This document shows positions 35,717 through 48,319 of a stretch of 64,000 nucleotides of DNA, piece by piece; within the stretch, counting starts at the first letter, position 1; the number at the start of each line of letters is the position of its first letter. Position numbers and translations under genes: made by a program. This DNA comes from Amborella trichopoda (taxonomy: Eukaryota; Streptophyta; Magnoliopsida; Amborellales; Amborellaceae): assembly GCF_000471905.2 (NCBI RefSeq), contig NW_006499751.1, forward strand, positions 4,635,775 to 4,699,774, given 5' to 3'. The notes beneath the pieces are model-generated. The model was given only the letters and a program-made list of their open reading frames with translations, was not told where the DNA came from and ran no database searches.

Positions 35717-36469
35717 AGCTGGTTAGGTGCCTCGATCTCGCCCTCTGGATACCTGGAGGATCGGGCGACGTGCGTCTTGGGTTTCAGGAGAGACCTAGGA
35801 CTTTTGTGAGATTGCGCTCTCAGAAACCTCGTTCGAAAATGGGGGCTGGTGAGAGAGGAATTTAATGGTGGGTTCGGGACTTACTCGAGCTAACTCGCGT
35901 GGGCGCCTTCTTAGATCACGAAGAAAGCACCCTAGTAATGAACTGGTATGGAATCACCTCCCTTGGCTCATATTCTTCTTATTTTCTGCTTTCTTGCAAT
36001 CACACACATATATGGCAAAGGTTATGGGATAGGTGGGTCAGGCTCACCCTTTTCCTTTTTGATGAACATACACAAGCATGCGTATTCAAAACGAAGAAAG
36101 AAAGACTAGGGGAGAGAAGAATTCGGCCAAGTGAGAAGATCAGAGAAGTGACTAGGCTGACAGATAATTGGCGTAACGTGGTAGCGAAACGGGCTCGGTA
36201 ACTGAGATCGGCTCACAGGATTGCTACTAGACGTTATTGTCAATATCAACTAGCTAAGCACGATGGTCGGTCTGTCGTGGCAGTAAAGCGAGCTAAGAGA
36301 ACTTGGCACAACAATATTACGGCTAGATAACTTGACTGCCATGAGATGCTAACCTCAATCCTTCTTGGTCGAATGAAAGAGTAGCAGAGGAATGGTTAAA
36401 GAGAAGAAGGGAATAGGCGGAAGGAGAGAGAAGAAGGACGAGAGGAGGAAGAAGAAGGAAGAGGAGATG

Positions 36470-37370
36470 CAGCCGTGCTAAACATTGTCGACAGTTTCAG
36501 GAGATGAGAGAGAAAAAAAGCAGTCGGCATTAGGCTTCGTCGTTTGTGTTAGATGAGAAGAGAAGAAGAAAACCAACAAGCGCTAAGTCCTGCCAACTGA
36601 CAAAAGAAGAGAAAGAAAGCCAGTCGGCGCTAAGTCTTGTCGATTAATAGAAAAAGAGAGAGAAAACCAATCGGCATGAGGTCTCGTCGATTGAAAGAGA
36701 AAGAGAGAGAAAATCAATCGGTTCTAGGTCTCGTTGACTGATAGAAGAAGAGAGAGAAAATCAGTCGGTGCTAGGTCTTACCGACTGATAGAGAAAGAGA
36801 GAGAAAACCAGCTGACGTTAAATCTCGTCGACTGATAGAAGAAGAGAGAGAAAACCAGTCCGTGTGAGGTCTCACCGACTGACAAAGGAAGAGAGAGAAA
36901 ACCAATCGGTGCTAGGTCTCATCGACTGATAGAAGAAGAGAGATAAAACTAGTCGGCACTAGGTCTCGTTGATTGACAGAGGAAGAGAGAGAAAATCAAA
37001 TGGCATTAGGTCTCTCCTATTGATAGAGGAAGAGAGAGAAAATCAGTCAGTACTAGGTCTTGCTAACTGATAAAGGAAGAGAGAGAAGATTAGTCGATGC
37101 TAGGTCTCTTCTACTGATATAAGAAGAGAGAGAAGACCAGTCAGCACTAGGTCTCACCAACTGATAGTAGAAGATAAAGAAGACCAACCAATCGGAGCTA
37201 GGCCTTGCCAGTTGAAAGAAGAAGATGGAGAAGACCAACCATTTGGTGCTAGGCCTTACCAGTTGACAAAAGAAGATAGAGAATACCAACCGGCGCTAGG
37301 TCTCGCTGGTTGATTGAAGATGATAGTGAAGACCAACCGGTGCTAGGTCTTACCAGTTGATAAAAGAAAA
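36470..37370. repeat. Hairpin array of L4
   Basis: About 20 units of roughly 45 bp with an almost constant loop CTAGGTCT and linker GAAGAGAGAGAAAA. Good stems include 36762-36787 (CAGTCGGTG / TACCGACTG) and 37287-37312 (CAACCGGCG / CGCTGGTTG, one G-T pair). Stem bases change in both arms between units while the loop stays the same. Confidence 0.85.
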
Positions 37371-38031
37371 TAGATAGAAGAGAGAGAAACAGAGAGAAGA
37401 GAGAAAAAGAGAGAGAGAGAGAGGAGAGAGAGAAGAGAGAGAGAAGAGAGAGAAGAGAGAGAAAGAAGAGAGGAGAGAGAGAGAAGAGAGAGAAAGAAGG
37501 AGGAGATGGANNNNNNNNNNNNNNNNNNNNNNNNNNNNNNNNNNNNNNNNNNNNNNNNNNNNNNNNNNNNNNNNNNNNNNNNNNNNNNNNNNNNNNNNNN
37601 NNNNNNNNNNNNNNNNNNNNNNNNNNNNNNNNNNNNNNNNNNNNNNNNNNNNNNNNNNNNNNNNNNNNNNNNNNNNNNNNNNNNNNNNNNNNNNNNNNNN
37701 NNNNNNNNNNNNNNNNNNNNNNNNNNNNNNNNNNNNNNNNNNNNNNNNNNNNNNNNNNNNNNNNNNNNNNNNNNNNNNNNNNNNNNNNNNNNNNNNNNNN
37801 NNNNNNNNNNNNNNNNNNNNNNNNNNNNNNNNNNNNNNNNNNNNNNNNNNNNNNNNNNNNNNNNNNNNNNNNNNNNNNNNNNNNNNNNNNNNNNNNNNNN
37901 NNNNNNNNNNNNNNNNNNNNNNNNNNNNNNNNNNNNNNNNNNNNNNNNNNNNNNNNNNNNNNNNNNNNNNNNNNNNNNNNNNNNNNNNNNNNNNNNNNNN
38001 NNNNNNNNNNNNNNNNNNNNNNNNNNNNNNN

Positions 38032-38097
<66 letters not shown>

Positions 38098-38170
38098 AGA
38101 GAAAGAGAGAGAAAGGAAAGAGAGGGAGAAGAGAGAGAAAGAGAGAGAAAAGAAGGAGGGAGATGGAGGA
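37371..38170. repeat. GA-rich tract with assembly gap
   Basis: (GAGAGA)n low-complexity sequence. Positions 37511-38031 are N (521 bases), followed by a pure GA run to about 38091. Open frames across it are artefacts of the simple repeat and the Ns. Confidence 0.95.
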
Positions 38171-38254
38171 GAGAGAGAGTTACCTGCTCGAAGGGTATCA
38201 TCCTCCTCTCTCTCTCCAAGATGTACTCAGTGGCTCAAGCAAGGAATCAAAAAT

Positions 38255-38328
38255 TTTATTCAATCTTCAAACCATCAACTAAAGGCCGAGGGGTCTCGTT
38301 TACAATGAGGCAGTGCTTGTTTATATAG
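38255..38328 (-). promoter_or_regulatory. L4 TATA box and poly(A) signal
   Basis: Minus strand CTATATAAACAAGCACTG (TATA at 38320-38328), followed by AATAAA at 38260-38255. Sequence and spacing are almost identical to L1. Confidence 0.65.
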
Positions 38329-39640
38329 AGTTGTACCCAAACATGGTTGAATAGATCAAAATTAGACTTAATTACTAAAAATTAAGACTTAATTGAATTA
38401 AAATAAATTTAAAAAATGGGTGCAAAAGGATTGTTTTGCCCCTTTCTACCAATGTGTGGAATTTCATAACAGTCCCTGCTGCTGCCTGAGATCTTACGTG
38501 ATCTTCCATGGCTGACCCAGGATTGCTCTGATGCCCGTTCGATCGAAAGATTATTAGTTTCTTGTAGGGCTCGGTATGACGATTGATTTGATACCAATTT
38601 TGAGCCATGTATCGTGTTTCAAACCACGATCATGAGATATGAAATTTACTTAAATCTTAAAACTTTGGATCGATGATGCGCTCATTCTTTGATGTTTTTA
38701 TGTGATTTTTTCATTGTAGCACACTAAGCATGTCATCACGATTGCGTGGCAACAAACGGGACATGATTTGGAGCCCGAATGAAGATTTCATAACTTTTGA
38801 GTTTTGGAGGGAATCTGGAATCCGGCGGCCAGAATTTCAATTACTTCGTCAGCTTCGTGCATCAAATCTGACTGTCCATCATGTCTGGGGTTCGAACCAA
38901 TGATAGTCCTAGACCTTATGCACACAATGGAATTGGTTTTGCATTGATCCGTTGCACAAGCGTCGTGATTTGGTTCATCGAGTGAGGCGTGTTGTTGTCG
39001 AATTTTCTGCAACTTCTTCATGGATTGATAACTTCTCTCTAGTTTTTCTCCTTGCTCGGACATCATCCCTGGGTGTACCACATATCGAATTATTCGTCTT
39101 GATGAGACGAATATGCTCGCCAAATTTGGGAGTGGTCCGTCCCGAAACGAGTGAGTTACGAGCCCCAAAAGTGACTGCCCGTGACTGTAAAAACATCTAC
39201 CTTTAATGGTTTTTTAGTGCAGTGAGGCCACACAGGAATAGTGTGCAGCCTCTCCTATTTCAATGTTTGGCTCATATCTTTGTTCTGGAGTATCCGATTA
39301 AGCTGATACTTAGCCCATAAGGGTTTCGACCATTTCAGATCTAATGGCAGTGGTCCCCCGGTGATTTGAGATACCAAAAATGTAGTTTCAGTTGTAGGGT
39401 CCGTTTCAAGACGTTAGAGACCAATTTCCAAAAATTGTTCCTTTGTGTTTACTGCCTTAGACATGCCGGAATGCGACAAAACTTGGCAGGTGGTCTTTTG
39501 AAGTGCTGATAAAGATTTTGACCACTTCTGGGGCCATTCTTAGACTGTCGAGAATTTCCACTGTTTTGTAGGTTTTATTCACCTACTTCCTACATATTCC
39601 TAATCAGGGATCAAGGTGCTGAAAAATATGTTCAAATAGA

Positions 39641-41257
39641 GACATGATAAACTAGAGAAGGAAGAGAGAGAAAGATATAAAGATGAAAGCAGAAAAGAGA
39701 AAGGGAGAGATGAGAGAGAAAATAAGAGAGAGATAGAGATGATGAAAGAGGAGAGAGAAAGAGAGAGATGTGAGGGAAAGAGAGATAGAGACGAGAAAAG
39801 ATGAGAGAGAAAGAAGGGAGGAGAGAGAAAATTATCTAATCGAGGGGTACCAACCCTTTTATTAGCTCTCCTCTCTCTCCAAGATACACCCACTAACTCA
39901 AGCAAGAATTGAAGTCTTTATTGAATAATTGTAGAATGAATCCAAGGTTCTTTTACAATTAGGCTTTACATGTTTGTATAGAATTGGGCCAAAACATGGG
40001 TGGATACCTAAAAATTACCTAAAATTGAAGATAAATATAATTTAATTGAATTAAAAGATATTCTAAAAATGGGTACAAAAGGACTATTTTGCTACTGCCT
40101 AACAATGTGTGGAATTCCTAAACAATCCTTACTGCTACCAGAGAATTTGCGTGATCTTCCATGACTGATCCGAATGTTTGATCGAAAGATGATTGCTTTC
40201 TTGTAGGGCTTGGCATGACGATGAATATGATACCAACTTCGAGCCATGAATCATGTTTTTAAGCCATGATCATGAGACTTGAATTTTAGATGAATCTTGA
40301 AAACTTTGGATTGATAGTGTGCTCATTTCTTGTTTTTCATCGATTTGTTCCCGAATCACATTGAGCATGCCGTCACGATCATGTTGCAACAAATGCAACT
40401 CAATTTCATATCCAGACGAAGTTTTTGGCTGTAATCTTGAAATCCGATGGCTGGAATTTACAGCATCTTTGACTCCTCTGTGTATGAAATCCTACCGTTC
40501 ATCGTATGCAGGGTTCGAACCAAAGATGGCCTCGGACCTTATGCACATAATGCAATTGGTTTCACGTCGATCGGGTACGTGCACGTTGTGATTTGACCTC
40601 TCGAATCAGGCGTGCTACTAATTTTTTTTTGTAATTTTCTTCACGGATCAGCAACTTCTCTCTAGTTTTTCTCCCTGCACGGGTATCATCACGGGGCATT
40701 CCATTAATGAAACGCTCGTCTTAATGAGGCAAACACGCTCACAAAATTTGAACGTAATTCGACCTAGAACATGTGAGATATAGGCCCCGAAAGTCACTGC
40801 TTGTGACTGTGAAAACAATCACCTTTAATGATGTTTTGGTGTAGGCCACACGGGAATACTGTGCGGCCTACCCCTATTCGGTATTTTACCCATAACTTTG
40901 TTCTAGAGTACCCGATTAAGCCGAAACATGACCCTTAAGGTTTTTCTACCGTACTAGGTCCGATGGAGATTGTCTCATTGCTGTTTGAAGCACTAAAAAT
41001 ATATTTCTAGTTACGGGGTCCATCTTAGGGTGCTAAAGGCCGATTTTGTCAAAATTGTTTCTTTGTGTTCATTGCCTTAGATATGTTTGATTGCGATGAA
41101 ACTTGGCAGGTGGCCTTTTGAAGTTCTTATGAAGATCTTGACCAGTTTTGGGGCCATTATGAGAGTATCAAAATTTCCACTGTAGGTTGAGGCTTTATTG
41201 ACCTCCTTCCTCTTTATTCCGCATCAGACCAAGGTGCAAAAAAATGTGTTCAAACAT
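39641..41257 (-). mobile_element. Giant-LTR copy L5 (purine tract plus promoter module only)
   Basis: A short GA tract (39650-39830) and a second promoter-proximal module (39840-41250) lie in direct repeat after L4. AATAAA is kept (39922-39917), but the TATA is weakened (CTATACAAA, 39972-39982) and the donor-like site reads ATAAT in place of GTAAT. The hairpin array and U5 tail are absent. It ends exactly where leader sequence of fragment D begins. Confidence 0.65.
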
Positions 41258-43300
41258 GCACCACCTCGGGTCTCTATGCTTTAAGGCTCGACACATAGAG
41301 GTAGAGACCCTGGGGCCTCCACCTCTCACACACACTCAAAGGCTCGTGGGTTACCTTGCGTCAGTGTCAAGGATCAGGCCTGCTAGGGCCAGGTCCTGTA
41401 CACGTTATGCATGTGAATCCCACCACTCGGGGAAACAATCATTGTGCTAACCCGAGTACACGGAAAACGACCCTCTCATCCTCCCTCTTAGCACACACTA
41501 CCACACCATGTAAGGGACAGGCTTCCACTTGTTCTCTTACAAACACCTGCTCGCAATCCTCGACCTCTTAAGGCCAGACCACCTGTTCGAGCCCGGGCTG
41601 ACCCCCAAGTCACCCATTATCCTTCTTCAAGGGGGCACATGCGCTGCCGTCACAAGCCACTCCTCGCTTCCGACTCATCTTGAGTTGATCCTTCCCCTGC
41701 CTACCCCTTCTCTTTCGGGCAAGCACCTCAAACCCTAGTACTCGAAGACTTTCCTCAAGAGTACCATCTTGAGCCAGTCCCATCAGCTCAATCATGTCTG
41801 TGGAGCCCAAAAGAGAGCTGGGGCAAAGACCTGATGGGTGATCAAGTTCTTCATCCTCCCCGGCCCAGGTTGACTCAGCACCTGGTCCATACTCATTGCC
41901 TCACTTGATGGTCATGTCTATTTCTTGCTCAAGAAAAGCCAGTCGGCTACAGTCCCAATTGCAGTTCTAATGGGAGGTTCATTAAAGCCTCAAAGCTAAA
42001 CTCGATAGGGGTCTGTAAATCCTAATTAGGGAAGCAACCAAGACGGTCAGGGAAACCTCTCCCAGTGACCCCCTTCACAAGAATCCCTTCTACCCTCTTA
42101 GAATCACAGAGCCCGAAGAGGACGTAAGAGAATCCTGCATAGCGATAAGCATCACCTAAGATGACCCGACCACTCAGCAGCCATGGTCCCAAGACTGTCG
42201 AGAATCTGTTCTCACGGGATTAACATATAAGACTCGAGTTTAGTAGGGGCATGCTGAGCCCTTGTTGACCGATCTGTCGCGCACAGCCCGCCAAGCTTGG
42301 AAGTGTTCAGCTTCACCAAAGGCTGACTGCCCTGAGGAAATGGTTAGCGTTATGGTTGTGACTGAACCTAATGACAACCAGGAAGAATGCATAGATAGGT
42401 TCTAACATATGGTGTGAGCAATGATGGAGAAGATTGATCACACGGAAAGCATGCGGTCCCCAGTCAACATATCCCATCATGAGGCCGACTCCCATCACAT
42501 GGATGATGCAGCTCTGAGATAACCTCCTCCTCTTGCCTCACAGGACAATTCCATCCCTCACCCCGTCTCACAAGCAAACATCAATTGCATGGTAAGCCAT
42601 AGCCTGAAGAAGAGACAAATCTCAAGTATACAGGGTACAACGCTTAACCAAAAGCCATACCCCTCCTATATTGATCAGGTTCCATTTCCCTCGGACTATA
42701 AAAAAGGGAAGCTTCCCCTATTCAATGGTACAACATCCCCACACCAACATATAGCGCATTTCCAAGTGGCATGTTGAGAGGCAGTGGTTGATGTGTGACT
42801 CCTTCGTTAGTTTGTTGAAACCCTTGATGGCCTAGCTTTTCAGTGGTATGCTCGGCTTCCCCCGAATTCAGTACATATTTAGGAGGAAATGGAGAAACTG
42901 TTCCACCAGTGCTTCTATGAGGTCGAGAGAGAAGTCCAAACCATTGAGCTTCTCACCTTGATTCAGGAACCAGATGAACCCGTAGATCAATTCATAGCAA
43001 GATGGAGGGATTTGGCTTCTTGCCATCCCCATGCCTGAGAAGGAAGCAGTCCAAACCTGTGTGCGAAACATGTGACCAGAGATTGCTCTACATGTTGAAG
43101 CCTCCAATCTGACCTCCATGTCAGAGCTGATCTCCAAGTCGGTTCGCATAGAAAGCCTGTTCCACCACCATCGTGGGTCACGACAACAGTCTTCAAGCTC
43201 AGGAAACAACCGGGGCAATAGTAGCTCTCGGATCAACGCCAGGGGCAAGCAACAAAAAAGGGTAATCAGTGCAATTGTCACCATCAGTTATCCAAAGAAG
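41258..43300 (+). pseudogene. Fragment D: leader and gag of the giant-LTR family
   Basis: Plus-strand copy of the A/B leader (41258 to about 42100, including the leader-ORF piece 41356-41571) and gag. Gag pieces: KPYPSYIDQVPFPSDYKKGK and LPLFNGTTS (42589-42777), then FQWYARLPPNSV, EEMEKLFHQCFYEVEREV and DEPVDQFIARWRDLAS to about 43020, with a remnant (MSELISKSVRIESLFHHH) at 43118-43369. In-frame TGA and TAG codons sit where A and B have Arg, Gln or Trp codons. Pol is absent: the sequence passes into LTR L6 near 43300. D and L6 probably derive from one plus-strand element with a large internal deletion. Confidence 0.7.
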
Positions 43301-43429
43301 CCTGAGTCTGCTTCCATTTGCCATCCCTCGCAGGGCCATTATCTCCATCTGACCCCTTGCTGGCATTAACCGTTTCATCCCCAAGGAGTCGGATTGTCAT
43401 CCAGACCTCTATTCCCCATGGAGCTTCAC

Positions 43430-43820
43430 CTACATGACAACCCACACAATGGTCTAGATGCATGACCCTAAACTGCATGGTCCAAACTATATGACCTTAA
43501 ATTGTAGCGGAGGCCTAGTTGCACAACCTTAAACAGCATGGTCCATGACGCATGACTCTAAACTGGACAGCCATGGTCCAGTTGCATGACCCAAAACTGC
43601 AGCAGATTCAGGACTTTAAATTGTATAGCCATGGTCCAAACGATATGACTTTAAACTATAGCAAAGGTCTAGTTGCACGACCTTAAACTGCATGGTCCTC
43701 GCTGCATGACTTAAACTGCATTGCCACAATCCAAGCTATATGACCGTAAACCATAATGCACATCATGGCCGCATGACGTTAAACTGCTTTGGCTAGCTTC
43801 ATAAGGCATGACCTTAAACA
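43430..43820. repeat. U3 array of L6
   Basis: Reverse-complement version of the GTTTAAGGTCAT array, here as CATGACCTTAAACTGCATGG-type units at irregular spacing. Confidence 0.75.
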
Positions 43821-46611
43821 CGCCCCTACACACGCGCACGTGCCCTTTACATGCGTATTCACGCATGCTTTCCCTAACCGGCCTGTTTGTGTGGATGCAC
43901 CACCTTCATCAAACTCCACAGTGAACCTGTTCACTTCATTACCCACCATCATTCCCTAGTGAGTCTCACCCGCGCTCATCGCCACCATGGTCCAGCAATA
44001 TGACTCTAAACTATAGTGCATGTTTTGGCAGAATGACGTTAAAAGGCTTCGCACAGGTCCCGAAGACATGACCCTAAACACGCCTTCACAAAAAATATAA
44101 ATAAAATAAACTAAAAAATATAAATAAAATATATACAAAAATAAATAAGTAACAGACATGGTGTGTATCTGAACAAGGGAATATCATGAGTAAAAATACA
44201 AACGGGCATGGTCACAAAACCATGAGTAAGAGAGTTTTGTAAATAAAAACCCAGGCACGGTGAAAAACCCGAAAGGGCACTGTGAGTAGAAATGGAAGTG
44301 CCCCAAGTAAAAAGGAGGTTGGTAAAAGAGCACTTGGAAGGGCACTTTCGTCTTTATGGCGCCACTTCCAAGTCTAAGTGAAAACCCGCAAAGGGCACTT
44401 GGACCAATAAAGTAGGTTGACGCACACACGCCTCATGGGCAGCTTTAGCCAGCGTTCAAAAGAAAATCTCTGGTGTAAGAATGCTTTGATATAGGAACCC
44501 AAAAATACAAGCTTCAAGAAGAATCCTACAGTGTGAGTTCGTTCACGAAAGGACCCAAGAGTCAGAAGAATCGCCAAGACGGCAGGTCAGTGTCCCATGC
44601 TAAAGGACCTCATTTCCAAGAAGTCAACCTAAAAGAAGAAAATCACAATGGCAAACCAAAGATGCCTCCAAAGAACCATAATTGAGGGTGATGCCTTGCC
44701 AAGAGGCAACCTCGCCAAACCCCTCCCTAGCTAACAGGCCCAGACTTTCAAGACAGGCCAACAAAAATCCCCCGATTGGACCCATCAAGATAGGGCCCAT
44801 AGAGGTACCCTGCATGTTAAAGCAATCCTAGTGTAGCAGTACACGTGACCCCCAAGGGCTCCTTAACTGTCTAACCAAAACACAACCTCAAAGGTGGACC
44901 ACCACCATAAGACACAAAAACCCTGACTAATTGGGAAGAAAGCCCTTATGCAAGGTACCCGACTACTAGACAAGCTCAGATTTTGACCAACTGGGTCTAC
45001 AAGCTTTTGAAAGCCCCCAACTGTTGGAACCCAAGAAGGGCTTCAGACAAGGATGATAGACATTCCATGAGATGTCCCCCACCTGTAGCTCAAGTCTCTT
45101 CTCCCCCGAAGTCTCCACGGATGGATCTGTAACAAATGCATCCAAACGTCAAAGCATCTTAGTTACAACATTGTGTAGATATCTCCTCGGCATTCACGTG
45201 GTCTTGTGGCTAGGAAAAAAAAAGTAAAAAAGTCGAGGAAATTTCTGAATGTTGCCCTTCTCACTTCTCACAAAGCACAAAATTTGGCGGGGCAAGCTGT
45301 TTGAACACATTTTTCAGCACCTTGGGTCCTCGATGTGGAATAAAAGAGAAGTCGATCAATAAAGCTCTATTTACATTACAATTCCTGACAGTCTCATAAT
45401 TGCCCCAAACAAGGTGAAGATGTTCCTAAGGACTTCAAAAGGTCACCTGTCATGTTTGGTCACAATCCAACATGTATAATGCAGTGCAGATAAAGAAACA
45501 GCTTCAGAAAAATTAGCCTCTAACAACCTGAAACAAACCCTATAACTAGAACTATATTTTCAGCATGTCAAATGGCTGTGGGACCACTGCCATTAGATCT
45601 GGCACAATCGAAAACCCCTAGGGGTCAAGTTTTAGCTTAAACGAACGTTTCAAGACAAAGTTATGAGTGAACATTAAAAAAGGGTAGGTCGCATGCTATT
45701 TCCGTGCAGCTCTCTGCATCAATCTCCATTAAAGGATACTGGCTCGCACAATTATGAGCAGTAACTTTGAAGACTTGTATCTCACTCGTTTTGAGTCGGA
45801 TCGCGCTCAAATTTTATGAGCGTGTTCGTCTCGTCAAGACGAGCATTTTGATATGTGGCAAACCCCGTGATGACTCTCAAGCAAGGAGAAAATCTAGAGA
45901 GAAGATGATGATTCATTGCAAAAGTTGCAGGAAATTCAATTGCGGCGCATCTCGCTCACACAATTGATCGATGTGAGACCAGTTTCATTAGGTGCGTAAG
46001 TTCTGAGGCTACATCTGGGCCAAACCTCGTACATGATGAACGGTCGGATTTCATGTGCGAAGCCGATAAAGTTGCTTTAAATTTTAGCCTCTAGAATTCA
46101 AGATTCCAGCAAAAAACTCAAGACGAAAAAATCTTTGTTCGGGTACAAAATCAAGCTATGTTTGTTGCAACGCGATCGTGACGATATTCTTAGTACAATT
46201 CAGTGAAGAAATCAAAGAAATAAATTAAGAAATGAGCGCACTATTGATCGAAAGTTTTCGAGATTCATTCAAATTTCAAGTCGCATGATCGTGGCCTAAA
46301 AACAGAATCTGTGGCTCGAAGTTGGTACCAAATCGATCGTCATGCCGAGCCCATTGAGAAAGTAATCATCTTTTTGTAAAACTGTAATCATCTTTTGTAA
46401 AACGGGTACTGGAGCAACCTCGAATCATCCATGAAAGATCACGCACGTTCTAGGGCAGCAGCAGGGACTGTTTTGAAATTTTGTGAATTGTTAGGCAAAA
46501 GACAAACAGTCAATTTGCCCCTATTTTTAGATTTTATTTTAATTCAAAAAAATTGTAATTATCATCAATTACGTAAGATTTTGGCCATCCACCCATGTTT
46601 TGGACCCAAGT

Positions 46612-46674
46612 CTATAAATAAATGCTAAACCTAATTGTAAAAGGCTTCCCTCAAGTTTCAATCTCATGAATAAA
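46612..46674 (+). promoter_or_regulatory. L6 TATA box and poly(A) signal
   Basis: CTATAAATA at 46612-46620 and AATAAA at 46669-46674. Orientation is rightward, towards L7. Confidence 0.65.
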
Positions 46675-46964
46675 ATTTAAGAGTTTTACATTGAAATTGT
46701 GGCCACATCTAAGAGAGAGAGAGAGAGAGAGGAGAGAACAAAAAAAGGTCTGGTACTCCTTGGTGAAGGTAATATTCTCTTCTCTTCCTTCTTTCTCTCT
46801 CCTCTTCCTTCTTTCTCCACTCTTCCTTCACTCTCTCTTCTTTCTTTCTCTCTCCTCTTCGTTATTTCTCTCTCCTCTTCTTTATTTATCTCTCCTCTTC
46901 TTTATTTCTCTCTCCTCTTCTTTCTTTCTCTCTCTTCTTTTTCATCTCTTTATCTCTATCTTTC

Positions 46965-47960
46965 CTACCCTAAACACACACGACAATAACCATCATCGTG
47001 CATGCCTCTCTCTCTCTCTTTTCTCTTCTCTGTCTCCCTTTCTCTCTCTTCTCTGTCTTTCCTTCTTTTTCTTGATTCTTTCCTTTCTCTCTCCTCTTCA
47101 GTCATGCATGATGATACCCATCGTCGAGCATGACATTCACTTTCTCTTCTTATCTCTGGAACATACACAATGAGTCGGGCCTTAACTCGAGTGGCGAGCC
47201 AGGCCTCTGTCTGAGTTCCTTCTCCCCCTTGTCGTGCACGAATATGGCCATCGCTAAGCATGACGTCCACCTCCTTTCTTATCTTTGGAACGTGCACAGT
47301 GAGCTGAGCCTTAACCCGAGCGACGGGTCGAGCCTTTGTCTGAGTTCCTTCTCTCTCTTGTCATGCACGGCGATGTCCACTACCGAGCGTGACATTTCTT
47401 CCCCAGTCCCTGACAAAGACATTGACTCGAGCCCTTTCCCAAGTGGCGGGCTAAGTCATGTTCGAGTCCTTTCTGACACACACGGCAATGTCTATCGTCG
47501 TGCGTGCCTTTTCTTCTCTCTCTCCTGACTCTCTCTCATCATGGATGGCGAAACCTAACACCATCTATGTTTTCTCTTTTCTTCTTCCTCTCGTCATGGA
47601 TGGCGAAACCTATCGTCATCCATGTTCTTTCTTTCTCTCTCTCCTATCATGGACGACATGACCTATCACCGTCTGTGTTCTCTCTCTCCTATCATGGATG
47701 GAGGAGCCTATTGTCGTCCATGTTCTTTCTTACCCTCTCTCCTCTTTCATGGACGGTAGAATCCCATCACCACCCATGCTTCTTCTCTCTTTCTCTCTCC
47801 TCTATCATGGACAGTGGGATCCATCGTCGTCCATGCTCTTCCCTGCTCACTCTCCTTTTTCATGGACAGCGGAACCTCATCACCGTCCATGCTTTTATTT
47901 TTTTCTCTATCCTTTGTTATGAACGGTGGAGCCCCATTATCTTTCATGCTTCTTACCCTT
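46965..47960. repeat. Hairpin array of L6
   Basis: About 15 units of 45-65 bp with CATGGACG...CGTCCATG-type arms and TCTCTC linkers. The unit at 47595-47624 pairs CATGGATGGCGA with TCGTCATCCATG over 12 bp (one G-T pair). Between hairpins at 47160-47460 lies a second motif with GGGCCTTAACTCGAG and GAGCCAGGCC, also seen near 20905 (L3) and 51560 and 51690 (L7). Confidence 0.8.
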
Positions 47961-48319
47961 TTCTCTATCTTCCCCCTTTTTTCTTTATCTCTTTTTTCTC
48001 TCTCTTACTCCTCTCTCTTTCTCATCACTCTTTCTCTCTTTTCTTTCTCTCTCTTCTTTCTCTCTCTTCCTCTAATCTCTCTTCTTTTTAATCTCTCTTT
48101 CTCTCTTTTCTTTCTCTCTCTTCTTTCTCTCTTCCTCTAATCTCTCTTATTTCTCCTCTCTCTTTCCTTTCTCCTCACTCTTCTCTTTTCTCTCTTCTCT
48201 CCTCTCTTTTCTCTCTCTTCTCTCTTCTCTTTTCTCTCTTTTTTCTTTTCTTTTTTCTCTCTTCCACTTTCTTTCTTCTCTCTCTTCTTCCTTTCTTTCT
48301 CTTTCGTTTGACTAAGGGA

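Larger units (their letters stand above)
35993..38183 (-). other. Predicted leader intron of L4
   Basis: Donor CAG/GTAACTCTC on the minus strand (GT at 38183-38182). The acceptor is a weakened GTGTGTGATTGCAAG ending at 35993. The body is CT-rich in RNA sense and holds the hairpin array and the sequencing gap. It is inferred by comparison with L2, L6 and L7. Confidence 0.4.
35720..39640 (-). mobile_element. Giant-LTR copy L4 (partial), 5' LTR of element B
   Basis: Starts at the LTR terminus TGGTTAGG next to the primer-binding site of B. It contains the U5 tail (to about 36400), hairpin array, purine-rich tract with a sequencing gap and the promoter-proximal module (about 38170-39600). It ends after GTTCAAATA, just before the U3-proximal module would start. 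A second purine-plus-promoter copy (L5) follows directly. U3 is missing. Confidence 0.7.

Noticed and set aside
37350-38282. Open frames of 258 and 289 codons
   Set aside because: They run through 521 N bases and a GA microsatellite.
46691-48140. Long plus-strand open frames (up to 195 codons) rich in S, L and F
   Set aside because: They fall in the CT-rich predicted intron and hairpin array of L6; no codon or domain signal, and equivalent frames are not conserved in other LTRs.
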